From Paenibacillus sp. FSL A5-0031 (lineage in GTDB: Bacteria > Bacillota > Bacilli > Paenibacillales > Paenibacillaceae), in assembly GCF_001956295.1 (NCBI RefSeq), contig NZ_MRTD01000003.1, forward strand, positions 310,001 through 374,000: a stretch of 64,000 nucleotides of DNA, given 5' to 3'. Made by a program: the position numbers and the translations under genes. The notes below the pieces were generated by a model. The model was not told the DNA's origin. It searched no databases and saw only the letters and a list, made by a program, of their open reading frames with translations. Positions within the stretch are counted from its first letter, which is position 1, and every line of letters starts with the position of its first letter. Positions 37,446-47,174 of this stretch are shown piece by piece.

Positions 37446-39773
37446 GTGACTAATTCTAACGAACAATTGGAACAAGAGCAGCAGCGTGTCATTGACGTGA
37501 CGGATCTCATCCGCACTCGGATAGAACAATTCAACAATCAGCTGGGCGGCATACGCGAGGATATCGTTGATTTCCGACGTAATTTTTGGGATGATGTAAC
37601 ACTAAATTTTGAGGATGCGGCGGAATCAGCAGAGTCGCATGCCAGCATGAAGCAGCAAGCAGAGGTACTCTCAGAGCGTGAAAGAAGCCACCGCCATGCT
37701 GAGGAACAGCTAAAAACACTTTATAAGCTTGTGCATTCTCCATACTTCGGTCGAATTGATCTTCAGGAGGAGGGGCAGTCCGAATCAGAGCCGATTTATT
37801 TAGGTGTAGGCTCCTTGCTGGATGATAGCGGATATGAGTACCTTATCTATGACTGGCGGGCTCCCGTATCGAGTCTTTATTACGATTATGGCCCGGGTCC
37901 TGTGCAGTACGAAACGCCAAGCGGATCGATTAAAGGCGAAATGTCGCTTAAGCGTCAATTTATTATTCGTGATGCTGAAATTCGCAGTATGTTCGACACG
38001 GGAGTCACGATCGGGGATGAGCTGCTTCAGGAAGTGTTAGGCAAGCAGTCTGATGCCCAAATGAAAAGTATTGTAGCTACGATTCAGCGTGAGCAAAATC
38101 GTATCATTCGCAACGAGCGCGCTAGGCTTCTTATCGTTCAAGGAGCTGCGGGCAGCGGAAAAACGTCAGCCGCGCTTCAACGAGTGGCCTATTTGCTTTA
38201 TCGGTATCGCGGCTGGTTAAATGCGAACCAAATCGTTTTATTCTCACCAAACCCAATGTTCAACAGTTATGTGGCGACCGTATTGCCTGAGCTTGGCGAG
38301 CAAAATATGCAGCAAACGACCTATCAGCAGTATCTCGAGCACAGGTTAGGACAAACGTTTGCCTTAGAGGACCCATTCTCACAAATGGAATATACGCTCG
38401 CAGCGGTTAATGAACAAGGCTATGATGCGAGAATAGCTGGAATTACTTATAAATCAAGCAATTCGTTTATGCATTTGATTGATCATTATGCTGCCGAGCT
38501 TGGTCAAGAGGGGCTAGCTTTTAAAGCAATTACGTTTATGGGACGAAAATTGATTTCTGCTGCAGCAATCTCGGAGCAGTTTTACAGTTTGGAGCGTTCG
38601 TCTTCCATTGGAAACCGGATACGTCTTACGGCGGAATGGATTCTGAAAGAGCTGACGCGGTTAAGCCGCGAAGAACGTGATCAGGACTGGGTTCAGGAAC
38701 AGATCGAGCTTCTAGATCAAGAGGCGTATGCGAAGGCATTTGAAGATCTGGAACGGAAAAAACATTTTGCAGGAAATACATTTGACGATTTTGACGCCGA
38801 ACGTGATTATTTAGCCGCGATGGTTGTACAGAAAAAATTCAAGAAGCTGCGCAGACGAGTGAAGCAATTATTGTTTTTGGATGTGCCTGCGATTTATAAG
38901 AGACTATTCGAGGATAATGCGAATATGTTGGAGCGATTTAAAAACAGCGATCATCAATTGCCTGAAAAATGGAATGAAATTAGTGAGCAAACGATTGCAA
39001 AGCTCAATCAGAAAGAGATTTATTATGAGGATGCTACTCCGTATTTATATTTAAAAGAAAAGCTTGAAGGATTTCAAACGAATACATTGGTTAAACATTT
39101 ATTTATTGATGAAGCGCAGGATTATTCACCTTTTCAATATCACTATTTAAAACGTATTTTTCCCAACTGCAAAATGACCGTGCTGGGTGATCTCAATCAG
39201 TCCATATTTGCTCACGCTGTAACAGGTAATGGTTTTGAGCCGTTATCAGAGCTGTATAGCGAGGAGGAGACAGAGAAGATCATTTTAACAAGAAGCTATC
39301 GCTCGACGAAGCCGATTGTGTCATTCACGAGTCGGATGATTGAAGGCGGTGATCAAATCGAGGCCTTCAACCGAGATGGCGCTGAGCCAACAATCACTAA
39401 AGCAGATAGCGAAATGCAGCTCATAGAGGGAATGCAGGAGAGAATGAATCAGCTGCTGCTGGGCGGTTATCAATCAATTGCGGTCATATGTAAGACGGCG
39501 GAAGAAAGCAAACGCATGCATGCGTCTTTGCAGCCATACTTTCCTAAGCTCCGCCTTGTAGAGAAGGAAACCGTTACGTTTGAAAAAGGAATTATTGTGA
39601 TTCCTACTTATTTAGCCAAGGGCGTCGAGTTTGATGCAGTTGTCATTAGCAATGCTAGCAATGAGATCTATTCACGCGAAAGCGAAAGAAAGCTGTTTTA
39701 CACCGCATGTACGAGAGCGATGCATGAGCTCCATATTTTCTATACGGGAGAGCTCACGCCGTTCATCAAATAA
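37446..39773 (+). CDS. helD: RNA polymerase recycling motor ATPase HelD
   Basis: 775 residues, the size of B. subtilis HelD. A UvrD-like superfamily 1 ATPase that removes RNA polymerase from stalled complexes. Seen: N-terminal coiled-coil arm (residues about 1-100), Walker A GAAGSGKTSAALQRVAYLLYRYRG (about 237-260), Walker B FIDEAQDYSPFQYHYLKRIFP, GDLNQSIFAH, RSYRST, and C-terminal PTYLAKGVEFDAVVISN and YTACTRAMHELHI. GTG start at 37446 with AAGGAGTGG upstream. Confidence 0.94.
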   Translation: MTNSNEQLEQEQQRVIDVTDLIRTRIEQFNNQLGGIREDIVDFRRNFWDDVTLNFEDAAESAESHASMKQQAEVLSERERSHRHAEEQLKTLYKLVHSPYFGRIDLQEEGQSESEPIYLGVGSLLDDSGYEYLIYDWRAPVSSLYYDYGPGPVQYETPSGSIKGEMSLKRQFIIRDAEIRSMFDTGVTIGDELLQEVLGKQSDAQMKSIVATIQREQNRIIRNERARLLIVQGAAGSGKTSAALQRVAYLLYRYRGWLNANQIVLFSPNPMFNSYVATVLPELGEQNMQQTTYQQYLEHRLGQTFALEDPFSQMEYTLAAVNEQGYDARIAGITYKSSNSFMHLIDHYAAELGQEGLAFKAITFMGRKLISAAAISEQFYSLERSSSIGNRIRLTAEWILKELTRLSREERDQDWVQEQIELLDQEAYAKAFEDLERKKHFAGNTFDDFDAERDYLAAMVVQKKFKKLRRRVKQLLFLDVPAIYKRLFEDNANMLERFKNSDHQLPEKWNEISEQTIAKLNQKEIYYEDATPYLYLKEKLEGFQTNTLVKHLFIDEAQDYSPFQYHYLKRIFPNCKMTVLGDLNQSIFAHAVTGNGFEPLSELYSEEETEKIILTRSYRSTKPIVSFTSRMIEGGDQIEAFNRDGAEPTITKADSEMQLIEGMQERMNQLLLGGYQSIAVICKTAEESKRMHASLQPYFPKLRLVEKETVTFEKGIIVIPTYLAKGVEFDAVVISNASNEIYSRESERKLFYTACTRAMHELHIFYTGELTPFIK

Positions 39774-39775
39774 CC

Positions 39776-40669
39776 TTATTTTCTAATCTCTGACCAAATT
39801 TCATGAACATCCACTTGAAGCTCCGAAGCTATCAGCTCTGCTGTAAGTCTTTGGGGCTTCAATATTTTCCCGTTGCGGAGCTTGGAAATGGTTTGAATGG
39901 AAATACCGGTTGATGAGGATAGATAACCGACGGTTATATCTCTTTTGGCCATCCATATGCGCAGTTTCATCGAAGCTTCGATACAATCATCGACAGGACG
40001 CAGATCCCAGATGACGAATGCAAACTCAAGTACGTCGCCAAATCCGTCAATGATGGGTGTAAACGAAACAGACAACTCAAACTCGATTCCGCTTAGCTTG
40101 CTTGTCTTAATCGTAAGACTCCGCTCTTTTTTTTGCAGGTGAGCCTCTTGTATTATTTTTAAAATTTTTCCATGATCCGTTTCCGCAATAAATTGCAGCA
40201 GCGTTTCGTCCTGCATTTGCTGGTTAGGCTCAATTTGAAAGGGAGCAAGCCTGTCTCTTAGAAAACGCACATGATGATGTCTATCAATAATTCCGCTAAT
40301 CAACACTTTATTTCTTTCTGCTTGCTGTTCAATCCAATTGTATGGTGATAGATCTTCGAATATAATGAAGGCATAAAGGAGTTTATTATCAATGCTCCTT
40401 GGCAAAGGCTGCAGGTCAATGCGTACAGAAATTTTTCGTTTCGATTTGGTGTAAATAATAACTTCGCTTCTCATCACTTGCCTTGAAATGTTGATCTTGT
40501 ATTTATGAAGCAAATAGCTGCTTTTTTTGGATTGCAGCTCTTTTAGCGTATAACCGCATAACCTAAGGAAAGCTTGGTTCGCGTCCTCTATGCGCACCTC
40601 TATTTCATTTTGACTCATTAGCAGCATAGGCTGATTCATGATTTGAAAAATATGATTGTAAACCGACAA
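39776..40669 (-). CDS. PAS-domain transcription regulator with C-terminal XRE-type HTH
   Basis: 297 residues. TTG start at 40669, with GAGGAG 9-10 bases upstream. The N-terminal part reads as a PAS sensor (DANQAFLRLCGYTLKELQSKKSS), and the second third (ILKIIQEAHLQKKERSLTIKT... EFAFVIWDL) may be a second, divergent one. The last 65 residues form a Cro/XRE helix-turn-helix (KRDITVGYLSSSTGISIQTISKLRNGKILKPQ) ending in a typical VDVHEIW. The order PAS-then-XRE is uncommon. It abuts helD tail to tail (3 bases). The ligand is unknown. Confidence 0.82.
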   Translation of the reverse strand: MSVYNHIFQIMNQPMLLMSQNEIEVRIEDANQAFLRLCGYTLKELQSKKSSYLLHKYKINISRQVMRSEVIIYTKSKRKISVRIDLQPLPRSIDNKLLYAFIIFEDLSPYNWIEQQAERNKVLISGIIDRHHHVRFLRDRLAPFQIEPNQQMQDETLLQFIAETDHGKILKIIQEAHLQKKERSLTIKTSKLSGIEFELSVSFTPIIDGFGDVLEFAFVIWDLRPVDDCIEASMKLRIWMAKRDITVGYLSSSTGISIQTISKLRNGKILKPQRLTAELIASELQVDVHEIWSEIRK

Positions 40670-40981
40670 TACGAAACACTCCTCTTAAACCCATTCCACG
40701 ACCCTATAATCAAATAAAAGTATAAAATAGTCGTTCTAAACAAACAAGTCAATGAATTTGGCATTTCGTATTATGTTTCAAAAGTGTTTCATAAGTTTAA
40801 TTAATTAAACTTGATCGCTGAAACGATACCTTTATGGTGCAAATAGTCATAAGTTGATTCAAAATCACCTGTAACACTCCGCCAGCAGGCTTTATTCTCA
40901 TTCGGTTTCCCGATAATATGAAAGCAGACAGCCTCAAGTGGAAAAAAAGAGCAGCAGGCTAACACACAGGGGAGACAGAAT
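40670..40981. other. 312-base intergenic region with palindrome and repeated boxes
   Basis: Between the divergent regulator and the small Cys/His gene. It holds AATACGAAA (40668-40676) and its exact reverse complement TTTCGTATT (40764-40772), two TTTCA repeats (40776-40790), and a 20-base perfect palindrome AAGTTTAATTAATTAAACTT (40793-40812). A minus-strand frame in 40801-40960 reads protein-like but has no start signal. Otherwise nothing recognised. Confidence 0.6.
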
Positions 40982-41212
40982 ATGAACCATTGCATCATAG
41001 AAAACTGTACGAAGCCGATCAAAGCCAAAGATTTATGTGCAATGCACCACCAACGTTTGCTGCGTCACGGTGATCCTTCCATTGTAAGACCGCGCAGAGT
41101 TAAACAAATTACAAATTGCAAATGGATTAAATGTACTCAACTCTCAAAAACGAAAGGTTTTTGTGCTAAACATTATTACATACAGCGAACGCTGAGTCCG
41201 GAAAAAGATTGA
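40982..41212 (+). CDS. small duplicated Cys/His zinc-binding protein
   Basis: 76 residues. ATG 40982 after GGGGAGA. Two units of C-x4-C-x9-C-x2-H: CIIENC...LCAMH (residues 4-22) and CKWIKC...FCAKH (about 48-66), joined by a basic linker (RHGDPSIVRPRRVKQ). The unit resembles the small zinc motif found at the N-terminus of some phage HNH endonucleases, but no HNH domain follows. Probably a nucleic-acid-binding mini-protein; this is inference. Confidence 0.75.
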   Translation: MNHCIIENCTKPIKAKDLCAMHHQRLLRHGDPSIVRPRRVKQITNCKWIKCTQLSKTKGFCAKHYYIQRTLSPEKD

Positions 41213-41288
41213 TGTTACGTAATCTGACATGGATTAATTATTATTGTCGAAATCTATGAAAACGACTGTGTTTTTTTTCAAAACCATG

Positions 41289-41294
41289 TATAAT
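41289..41294 (+). promoter_or_regulatory. possible -10 element of the glg operon
   Basis: Consensus TATAAT 74 bases before glgB; no convincing -35 at 16-18 bases, so it may need an activator. Confidence 0.35.
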
Positions 41295-41367
41295 GTGGAT
41301 AAAGTGATTCGTGTTCAGATGATTAAAGTACTTGTAATTAATCATCCAACAGGGGGTGAAACCAAGA

Positions 41368-43275
41368 ATGGTTCAAACGGCACCTATCGGATTATCCATA
41401 AAAGATCTTTATTTATTCAACGAAGGAAGTTCATACCACAGCTACCGTTTTATGGGTGCGCACCGTGTTCAATTGGATGGTAAAAAAGGTGTTCGATTTA
41501 CAGTTTGGGCACCAAACGCAGCTGAGGTTCGGGTTATTGGCAAATTCAATAAATGGATTGGCAATCGGCATGCAATGGCAAGGATTGGAACGACTGGCGT
41601 TTACAGCTTGTTTGTCCCTGGCATTGGTGAAGGCGAATTATACAAGTATGAGATTGTAACCATAGAAGGCAAAATCATTAGAAAAGCTGATCCGTACGCT
41701 TTCTTTGCAGAGCGTCGGCCAGGAACGGCATCTATTGTCTCAGATTTAGAAGGCTACAAATGGGATGATGCAAAGTGGCAGGAGAGGAAGCGCGAGCTTC
41801 CTCCATACACGAACCCGCTGCTCATTTATGAGGTGCATGCAGGTTCGTGGAAAATTAAAGGCAAAGAGGATTATTACACGTACGAGGAATTAGCAGATGA
41901 CTTGATCCCGTATACAGCTGAAATGGGTTATACGCATATCGAGCTTATGCCGCTGTCTGAGCATCCTCTAGATCAATCTTGGGGCTATCAGATTACTGGC
42001 TTTTATGCAGCGACGAGTCGTTACGGATCTCCGAAGCAGCTGATGCGATTTGTAGATAAATGCCACCAACATGGACTCGGTGTTATTTTGGATTGGGTTC
42101 CCGGACATTTCTGCAAAGATGATCATGGGCTGCGACTTTTTGACGGTACACCCATTTTTGAAGGGGCAGATGCCAATCGAGCGGAGAAGCCGCTCTGGGG
42201 GACGCTTGCCTTCGATTTCGAGAAAAAAGAAGTTGTCAGCTTTCTTATTTCAAACGCCATTTACTGGATGGACTTATTTCACATTGATGGGTTGCGTGTT
42301 GACGCTGTCGCCAGCATGATCAATTTACACATGGACAAACCGCCGGAAATGCATACATACAACTACCTAGGCGGCCCAGACAACCTAGATGCTCTCCGCT
42401 TCCTTAAGAAGCTTAATGAAACCGTGTTTCATTATTACCCCGATACTTTGATGCTTGCAGAAGATTCTTCCGCATGGCCCGCTGTTACATCACCAACCTA
42501 CAAAGGCGGCCTCGGATTTAATTTTAAATGGAATATGGGCTGGATGAACGATATGCTGCGTTATATGGCACTGGATCCGGCTGAACGTTCGCATCATCAC
42601 CATCTCATTACATTTTCACTCCTTTATGCTTTTTCGGAAAACTATGTATTGCCTCTATCGCACGATGAAGTTGTCCACGGCAAACGTTCTTTGCTAAACA
42701 AAATGCCTGGAAGCTACGAAGAGAAATTTGCACAATTACGTTTGTTCTACGGCTATTGGATTACGCATCCTGGTAAGAAGCTGTTGTTTATGGGCAGTGA
42801 ATGGGGGCAGTTCGATGAATGGAAGGACGCCGACATGCTGGATTGGATGCTGCTCGAATATGATAAGCATCGCAGCATGCACCATTATGTGAAAGCACTT
42901 AATCATATCTATACTGATCAGCCTTCATTATGGGAGAGAGACAGCCAGGCGGATTGCTTCGAATGGATTGATGTTCATAATGCAGCACAATCCGTCATAT
43001 CCTTTATCCGCCGCGGAAATACTGATTTCTCCGTTGTTATTGCTAATTTTTCTAGGAACGATTACAAACAGTTCCGTATTGGTGTTCCAGAGCCAGGTTT
43101 CTACAGCTCTTTAATAAATAGCAATGAGAAGCCATTTGGCGGAACGGTAACACAGGCACCACAAGGATACACCAGTGAAAACGTCGCTTGGCACGGTCAC
43201 AATCAAAGCATTACGCTTCACTTACCCCCCCTGACATTCCAGATCTTCAGCTTAGATCCGGGGAACACAATTTGA
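41368..43275 (+). CDS. glgB: 1,4-alpha-glucan branching enzyme
   Basis: 635 residues from ATG 41368 (AGGGGGTG upstream; GTG 41356 less likely). Makes alpha-1,6 branches in glycogen. CBM48 N-terminal domain ([23 protein letters not shown]) then GH13 catalytic domain: EVHAGSW, nucleophile in [12 protein letters not shown], acid/base in [10 protein letters not shown] and [15 protein letters not shown], and C-terminal beta domain. First gene of a five-gene run; glgC starts 16 bases after it. Confidence 0.97.
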   Translation: MVQTAPIGLSIKDLYLFNEGSSYHSYRFMGAHRVQLDGKKGVRFTVWAPNAAEVRVIGKFNKWIGNRHAMARIGTTGVYSLFVPGIGEGELYKYEIVTIEGKIIRKADPYAFFAERRPGTASIVSDLEGYKWDDAKWQERKRELPPYTNPLLIYEVHAGSWKIKGKEDYYTYEELADDLIPYTAEMGYTHIELMPLSEHPLDQSWGYQITGFYAATSRYGSPKQLMRFVDKCHQHGLGVILDWVPGHFCKDDHGLRLFDGTPIFEGADANRAEKPLWGTLAFDFEKKEVVSFLISNAIYWMDLFHIDGLRVDAVASMINLHMDKPPEMHTYNYLGGPDNLDALRFLKKLNETVFHYYPDTLMLAEDSSAWPAVTSPTYKGGLGFNFKWNMGWMNDMLRYMALDPAERSHHHHLITFSLLYAFSENYVLPLSHDEVVHGKRSLLNKMPGSYEEKFAQLRLFYGYWITHPGKKLLFMGSEWGQFDEWKDADMLDWMLLEYDKHRSMHHYVKALNHIYTDQPSLWERDSQADCFEWIDVHNAAQSVISFIRRGNTDFSVVIANFSRNDYKQFRIGVPEPGFYSSLINSNEKPFGGTVTQAPQGYTSENVAWHGHNQSITLHLPPLTFQIFSLDPGNTI

Positions 43276-43291
43276 GAGGGAGTTGGTGTCC

Positions 43292-44458
43292 ATGGGCCGA
43301 AAAGAAATGATCGCTATGCTGCTTGCAGGAGGCGAAGGGAAAAGGCTGGGCGTGCTAACAAAGGATTTAGCTAAGCCTGCAGTCTATTTTGGCGGTAAAT
43401 ACAGAATAATTGATTTTACGTTAAGCAATTGCGCACACTCGGGAATTGACACTGTGGGCGTACTAACGCAATATCAACCGCTGGAGCTCAATCGTTATCT
43501 TGGCATTGGCAGTCCATGGGGACTTGACCGCCGCGATGGCGGCATGACCATTTTGCCGCCATTTATGAAACAAAAGGGCGGCGTATGGTATAAAGGCACG
43601 GCAAATGCAATTTATCAAAATATGTCCTTTATTGAACCTTACAATCCTGAGTATGTTCTTATCATTTCAGGAGACCACATTTACAAAATGGATTATGATT
43701 TAATGCTCCAGCATCATAAGCGTTCAGGAGCAGACGTGACGATTGCCGGGATTGAGGTAGATTGGAAAGAAGCAAGCCGTTTTGGTGTTATGCATATCGA
43801 TGATGAGGATCGAATTACGGCTTTTGAGGAAAAACCGAAAAACCCGACTAGCAACATCGCTTCCATGGGCGTATACATTTTCACATGGTCCGAGCTCCAA
43901 AAGTATTTGATTTATGATGAAGCAAGCCGCAGCTCCAGTCACGATTTTGGCAAGGATCTTATCCCAGCCATGATGAGAGACGGGAAACGGCTGCATTCAT
44001 ATCCGTTCAAGGGCTATTGGAAAGATGTTGGTACAATCGAGAGTTTATGGGAAGCGAATATGGATTTACTTGCTGATGAACCTCCGCTTGAGCTTGCCGA
44101 TGCCGATTGGCGCATTTATTCGGTAAGTCCAAATCAACCAGCACAACATATTGGCGCAAGTGCACAGGTTTCTTCTTCTTTAATAACAGAAGGGTGCATG
44201 ATTGAAGGGGTTGTTGATCGCTCGGTATTGTTCTATGGCGTCAAAGCAGCCAAAAACACAGTCATTACGGAATCAGTCGTCATGCCTAATGTAAGAATAG
44301 GCGAAGGCGCACGCATTTATAGAGCGATTATTGGCGAAGGAGCCGTCATTCAAGCGGGTGTAACGATTGGAAGCCCAGATGATGATGCCATTACCGTTAT
44401 AGCAGTGGATCAATATGTGACGAACGAACATTTGCTGCAGGAGGTGGAGCACTCATGA
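43292..44458 (+). CDS. glgC: glucose-1-phosphate adenylyltransferase catalytic subunit
   Basis: 388 residues from ATG 43292 (GGGAG 9 bases upstream; TTG 43283 and GTG 43286 rejected). Makes ADP-glucose. Seen: nucleotide motif [57 protein letters not shown], and a C-terminal left-handed beta helix ([23 protein letters not shown]). The stop overlaps the glgD ATG by 4 bases. Confidence 0.96.
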   Translation: MGRKEMIAMLLAGGEGKRLGVLTKDLAKPAVYFGGKYRIIDFTLSNCAHSGIDTVGVLTQYQPLELNRYLGIGSPWGLDRRDGGMTILPPFMKQKGGVWYKGTANAIYQNMSFIEPYNPEYVLIISGDHIYKMDYDLMLQHHKRSGADVTIAGIEVDWKEASRFGVMHIDDEDRITAFEEKPKNPTSNIASMGVYIFTWSELQKYLIYDEASRSSSHDFGKDLIPAMMRDGKRLHSYPFKGYWKDVGTIESLWEANMDLLADEPPLELADADWRIYSVSPNQPAQHIGASAQVSSSLITEGCMIEGVVDRSVLFYGVKAAKNTVITESVVMPNVRIGEGARIYRAIIGEGAVIQAGVTIGSPDDDAITVIAVDQYVTNEHLLQEVEHS

Positions 44459-45567
44459 AGCATAAAGTCATGGGCGTCATCAATTTAATTCATGAAACTG
44501 ACGAGCTGGAACATTTAACACAAAGCCGCTGCCTTGCTACTGTCCCCTTTGGCGCGAGATATCGTTTGATTGATTTTGTACTGTCGAGCATGGTTAACTC
44601 GGGAATCTCCAAGGTTGCCGTTTTTGCGCATACGAAATACCGCTCACTTATGGATCATTTGGGTTCAGGAAAACATTGGGATTTGCAGCATCGTCAAAGC
44701 GGATTATTTGTGCTACCGCCAGCAACAGACGACATTCAAGAAATTAGCCGCGGAGATTTGTATCATTTCTATCAACAGCGTGATTATTTTAATCGGTCAT
44801 CACTCGACTATGTTGTCATTACACGCAGCCACATGGTTTGCAATATCGATTTCGAGAAGGTTATCGATTTTCATTTGGAGCGGGAAGCTGACATCACCGT
44901 TGTGTGCAAGCAGCAGGCTGATATATTAATGGGCAAAGCTCGTAAAGTGAAGTTGAATGACGAAGGCAGAATCACTGCCATTCAAGATCACTATGGCCGG
45001 ATGTCTAGTGACATCAATTCTATGGAAATGTACGTTATGCGCAAAGAGCTGCTGATGGAATTAGTAGAGACCTCGCTTGCTCAAGGCCAGGATCATCTGG
45101 TTCGCCACGCGATATTCTCTAGATTGAATCAGCTTAATGTATATGGGTATATGTATGAGGGATATTTGGGTGTAGTTAATACGCTTAGCAGCTATTATCG
45201 CAATAATATGAATTTATTAGATCCGGATGTTTGGAAGGAACTATTTTATCAGCCGGGTTCTATATTTACGAAGGTTAAGGATGAGCCGCCTGCCCGGTAT
45301 TTGGGTAATTCCAAAGTTACGAATTCGTTAATTGCAAACGGCTGCCGTATTGAAGGTACCGTAGTGAACAGCATTATTTTCCGCGGCGTACATGTACAGA
45401 AGGGCGCTATCGTAAGCAATAGTATCGTTATGCAAAATGGCGTTATCGGAGAAAATAGCTTTTTACAGCACAGTATTTTGGACAAAGACGTCCGCGTTGA
45501 AGCGGATCGTGATATTAGGGGAGCGGCAAGCTCGCCATTCTTAGCAGGAAAACGGAAAATTATTTAA
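44455..45567 (+). CDS. glgD: glucose-1-phosphate adenylyltransferase subunit GlgD
   Basis: 370 residues. A GlgC paralog acting as regulatory partner in Bacillales. It keeps the fold ([37 protein letters not shown]) but the GGxGxRL nucleotide loop is replaced by [17 protein letters not shown], and the SGDH motif is changed to TRSH, so it is probably not catalytic alone. Start is coupled to the glgC stop (ATGA). Confidence 0.94.
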   Translation: MKHKVMGVINLIHETDELEHLTQSRCLATVPFGARYRLIDFVLSSMVNSGISKVAVFAHTKYRSLMDHLGSGKHWDLQHRQSGLFVLPPATDDIQEISRGDLYHFYQQRDYFNRSSLDYVVITRSHMVCNIDFEKVIDFHLEREADITVVCKQQADILMGKARKVKLNDEGRITAIQDHYGRMSSDINSMEMYVMRKELLMELVETSLAQGQDHLVRHAIFSRLNQLNVYGYMYEGYLGVVNTLSSYYRNNMNLLDPDVWKELFYQPGSIFTKVKDEPPARYLGNSKVTNSLIANGCRIEGTVVNSIIFRGVHVQKGAIVSNSIVMQNGVIGENSFLQHSILDKDVRVEADRDIRGAASSPFLAGKRKII

Positions 45568-45707
45568 TATAAGCAATCGTTACGCTCATCCTATTCAAAC
45601 TTTTATTTGCCGCGAAAAAATGCAATTTACCACGATCGGAAAATAAAATCAGATTCCAGTTGGGTTCATGCATTGCTGATGCGGCGTCCATGAGAAAGGA
45701 GAATCCT

Positions 45708-47174
45708 ATGAACATTTTGTTCGCAACCTCAGAAGCTGTACCGCTTGCGAAGACTGGCGGTCTCGCCGACGTTGCAGGGGCGCTCCCCAAGGCGCTGAAT
45801 AAGCGGGGCGTTGATACCAGAGTCGTATTGCCGAAGTATGCACAAATTCCTGCTGCACTTACCTTGCAGTTTGAGCTTGTCACTCATTTTAACGTGTCGT
45901 TTGGCTGGCGCAATCAATATTGCGGTTTGCTTAGAGCGGAGTTTGAAGGCATTACTTATTATTTAATCGATAACGAGTTTTATTTTAAAAGAGATGGGCT
46001 TTATGGTTACGGGGATGATGCGGAAAGGTTTGTATTCTTCTGCTTTGCTGTGATGGAAGCGGTACGGTATATGGAATTCCATCCGGATATCGTTCATTGC
46101 CACGATTGGCAAACGGGACTCATTCCGTTTCTCCTAAAGACAAGATATTATTATGATCCGGCTTGGGCGTATACCAAATCCGTATTTACGATTCACAACT
46201 TAAAATATCAAGGTTTATTTGGAATTGATCTCCTGAAGGATTTGCTTGGAGCCGGTGATGATATGTTTCTGGAGGACAGCTTGGAATTTCATGGAGCAGG
46301 CAGCTGTATGAAAGGCGGCCTCGTGTATGCCGACAAGCTGACGACTGTGAGCGGTACGTATGCTCAAGAAATTCAAACCAATTATTTCGGCGAGAGGCTA
46401 GATTCTTTGCTCAGGTATCGTTCAGGCGATTTAATTGGGATAGTGAATGGCATTGATGATGAGCTGTTTGATCCGATGAATGACGAAGCTATTGCCATTC
46501 CTTTCCGAAATGCCTTGAATCGCAAAAGAAAAAACAAAGTGGAGCTCCAGCGTGAGCTAGGGCTACCGCAGTCCGAAGATATACCGCTTATCGGAATCGT
46601 TTCAAGATTGGTGGAGCAAAAGGGCTTTGATTTAATTACGGCAACATTTGAAGAACTGCTCCAAGAAGACGTGCAATTTGTAATATTGGGTGCGGGTGAT
46701 TGGCAATATGAGCAATTTTTCAATGATGCCGCTTCTCGTCATCCGGGTAAGGTTGCTGTATGGATCGGTTATGATGATAGACTAGCACGCCGAATTTATG
46801 CAGGCTCGGACATGTTCGCCATGCCTTCGCAATTCGAGCCATGCGGCTTGAGTCAACTTCTTGCGCTGCGCTATCGTTCCGTCCCGATTGTCCGTGAGAC
46901 AGGAGGACTAAAGGACACGGTACAAGCCTATAACGAATATACTGGCGAAGGTAACGGCTTCAGCTTTACGAATTACAATGCGCACGACTATATGAATACC
47001 GTGCGCAGAGCGCTGGCTCTTTATCGTAATCAGGAAGTCTGGAAGCAAATCGTGAGTAATGGCAGCAACGAGGATTACAGCTGGAATCGGTCTGCCAAAG
47101 CCTATATATCCGTTTACTCACAACTTTTAGCGCATCGAAAGGAGAACGAAGAATCATGGCCCGTCATCTTGTAA
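45708..47174 (+). CDS. glgA: glycogen synthase (ADP-glucose type)
   Basis: 488 residues from ATG 45708 (AAAGGAGAA upstream). GT5 retaining glycosyltransferase: N-terminal ATSEAVPLAKTGGLADVAGALPKAL with the ADP-glucose-binding KTGGL, HCHDWQTGLIPFLLK, TIHNLKYQGLF, and C-terminal SRLVEQKGFDLI and MPSQFEPCGLSQLLALRYRSVPIVRETGGL. A gap of 140 bases separates it from glgD; it overlaps the next gene by 19 bases. Confidence 0.97.
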   Translation: MNILFATSEAVPLAKTGGLADVAGALPKALNKRGVDTRVVLPKYAQIPAALTLQFELVTHFNVSFGWRNQYCGLLRAEFEGITYYLIDNEFYFKRDGLYGYGDDAERFVFFCFAVMEAVRYMEFHPDIVHCHDWQTGLIPFLLKTRYYYDPAWAYTKSVFTIHNLKYQGLFGIDLLKDLLGAGDDMFLEDSLEFHGAGSCMKGGLVYADKLTTVSGTYAQEIQTNYFGERLDSLLRYRSGDLIGIVNGIDDELFDPMNDEAIAIPFRNALNRKRKNKVELQRELGLPQSEDIPLIGIVSRLVEQKGFDLITATFEELLQEDVQFVILGAGDWQYEQFFNDAASRHPGKVAVWIGYDDRLARRIYAGSDMFAMPSQFEPCGLSQLLALRYRSVPIVRETGGLKDTVQAYNEYTGEGNGFSFTNYNAHDYMNTVRRALALYRNQEVWKQIVSNGSNEDYSWNRSAKAYISVYSQLLAHRKENEESWPVIL

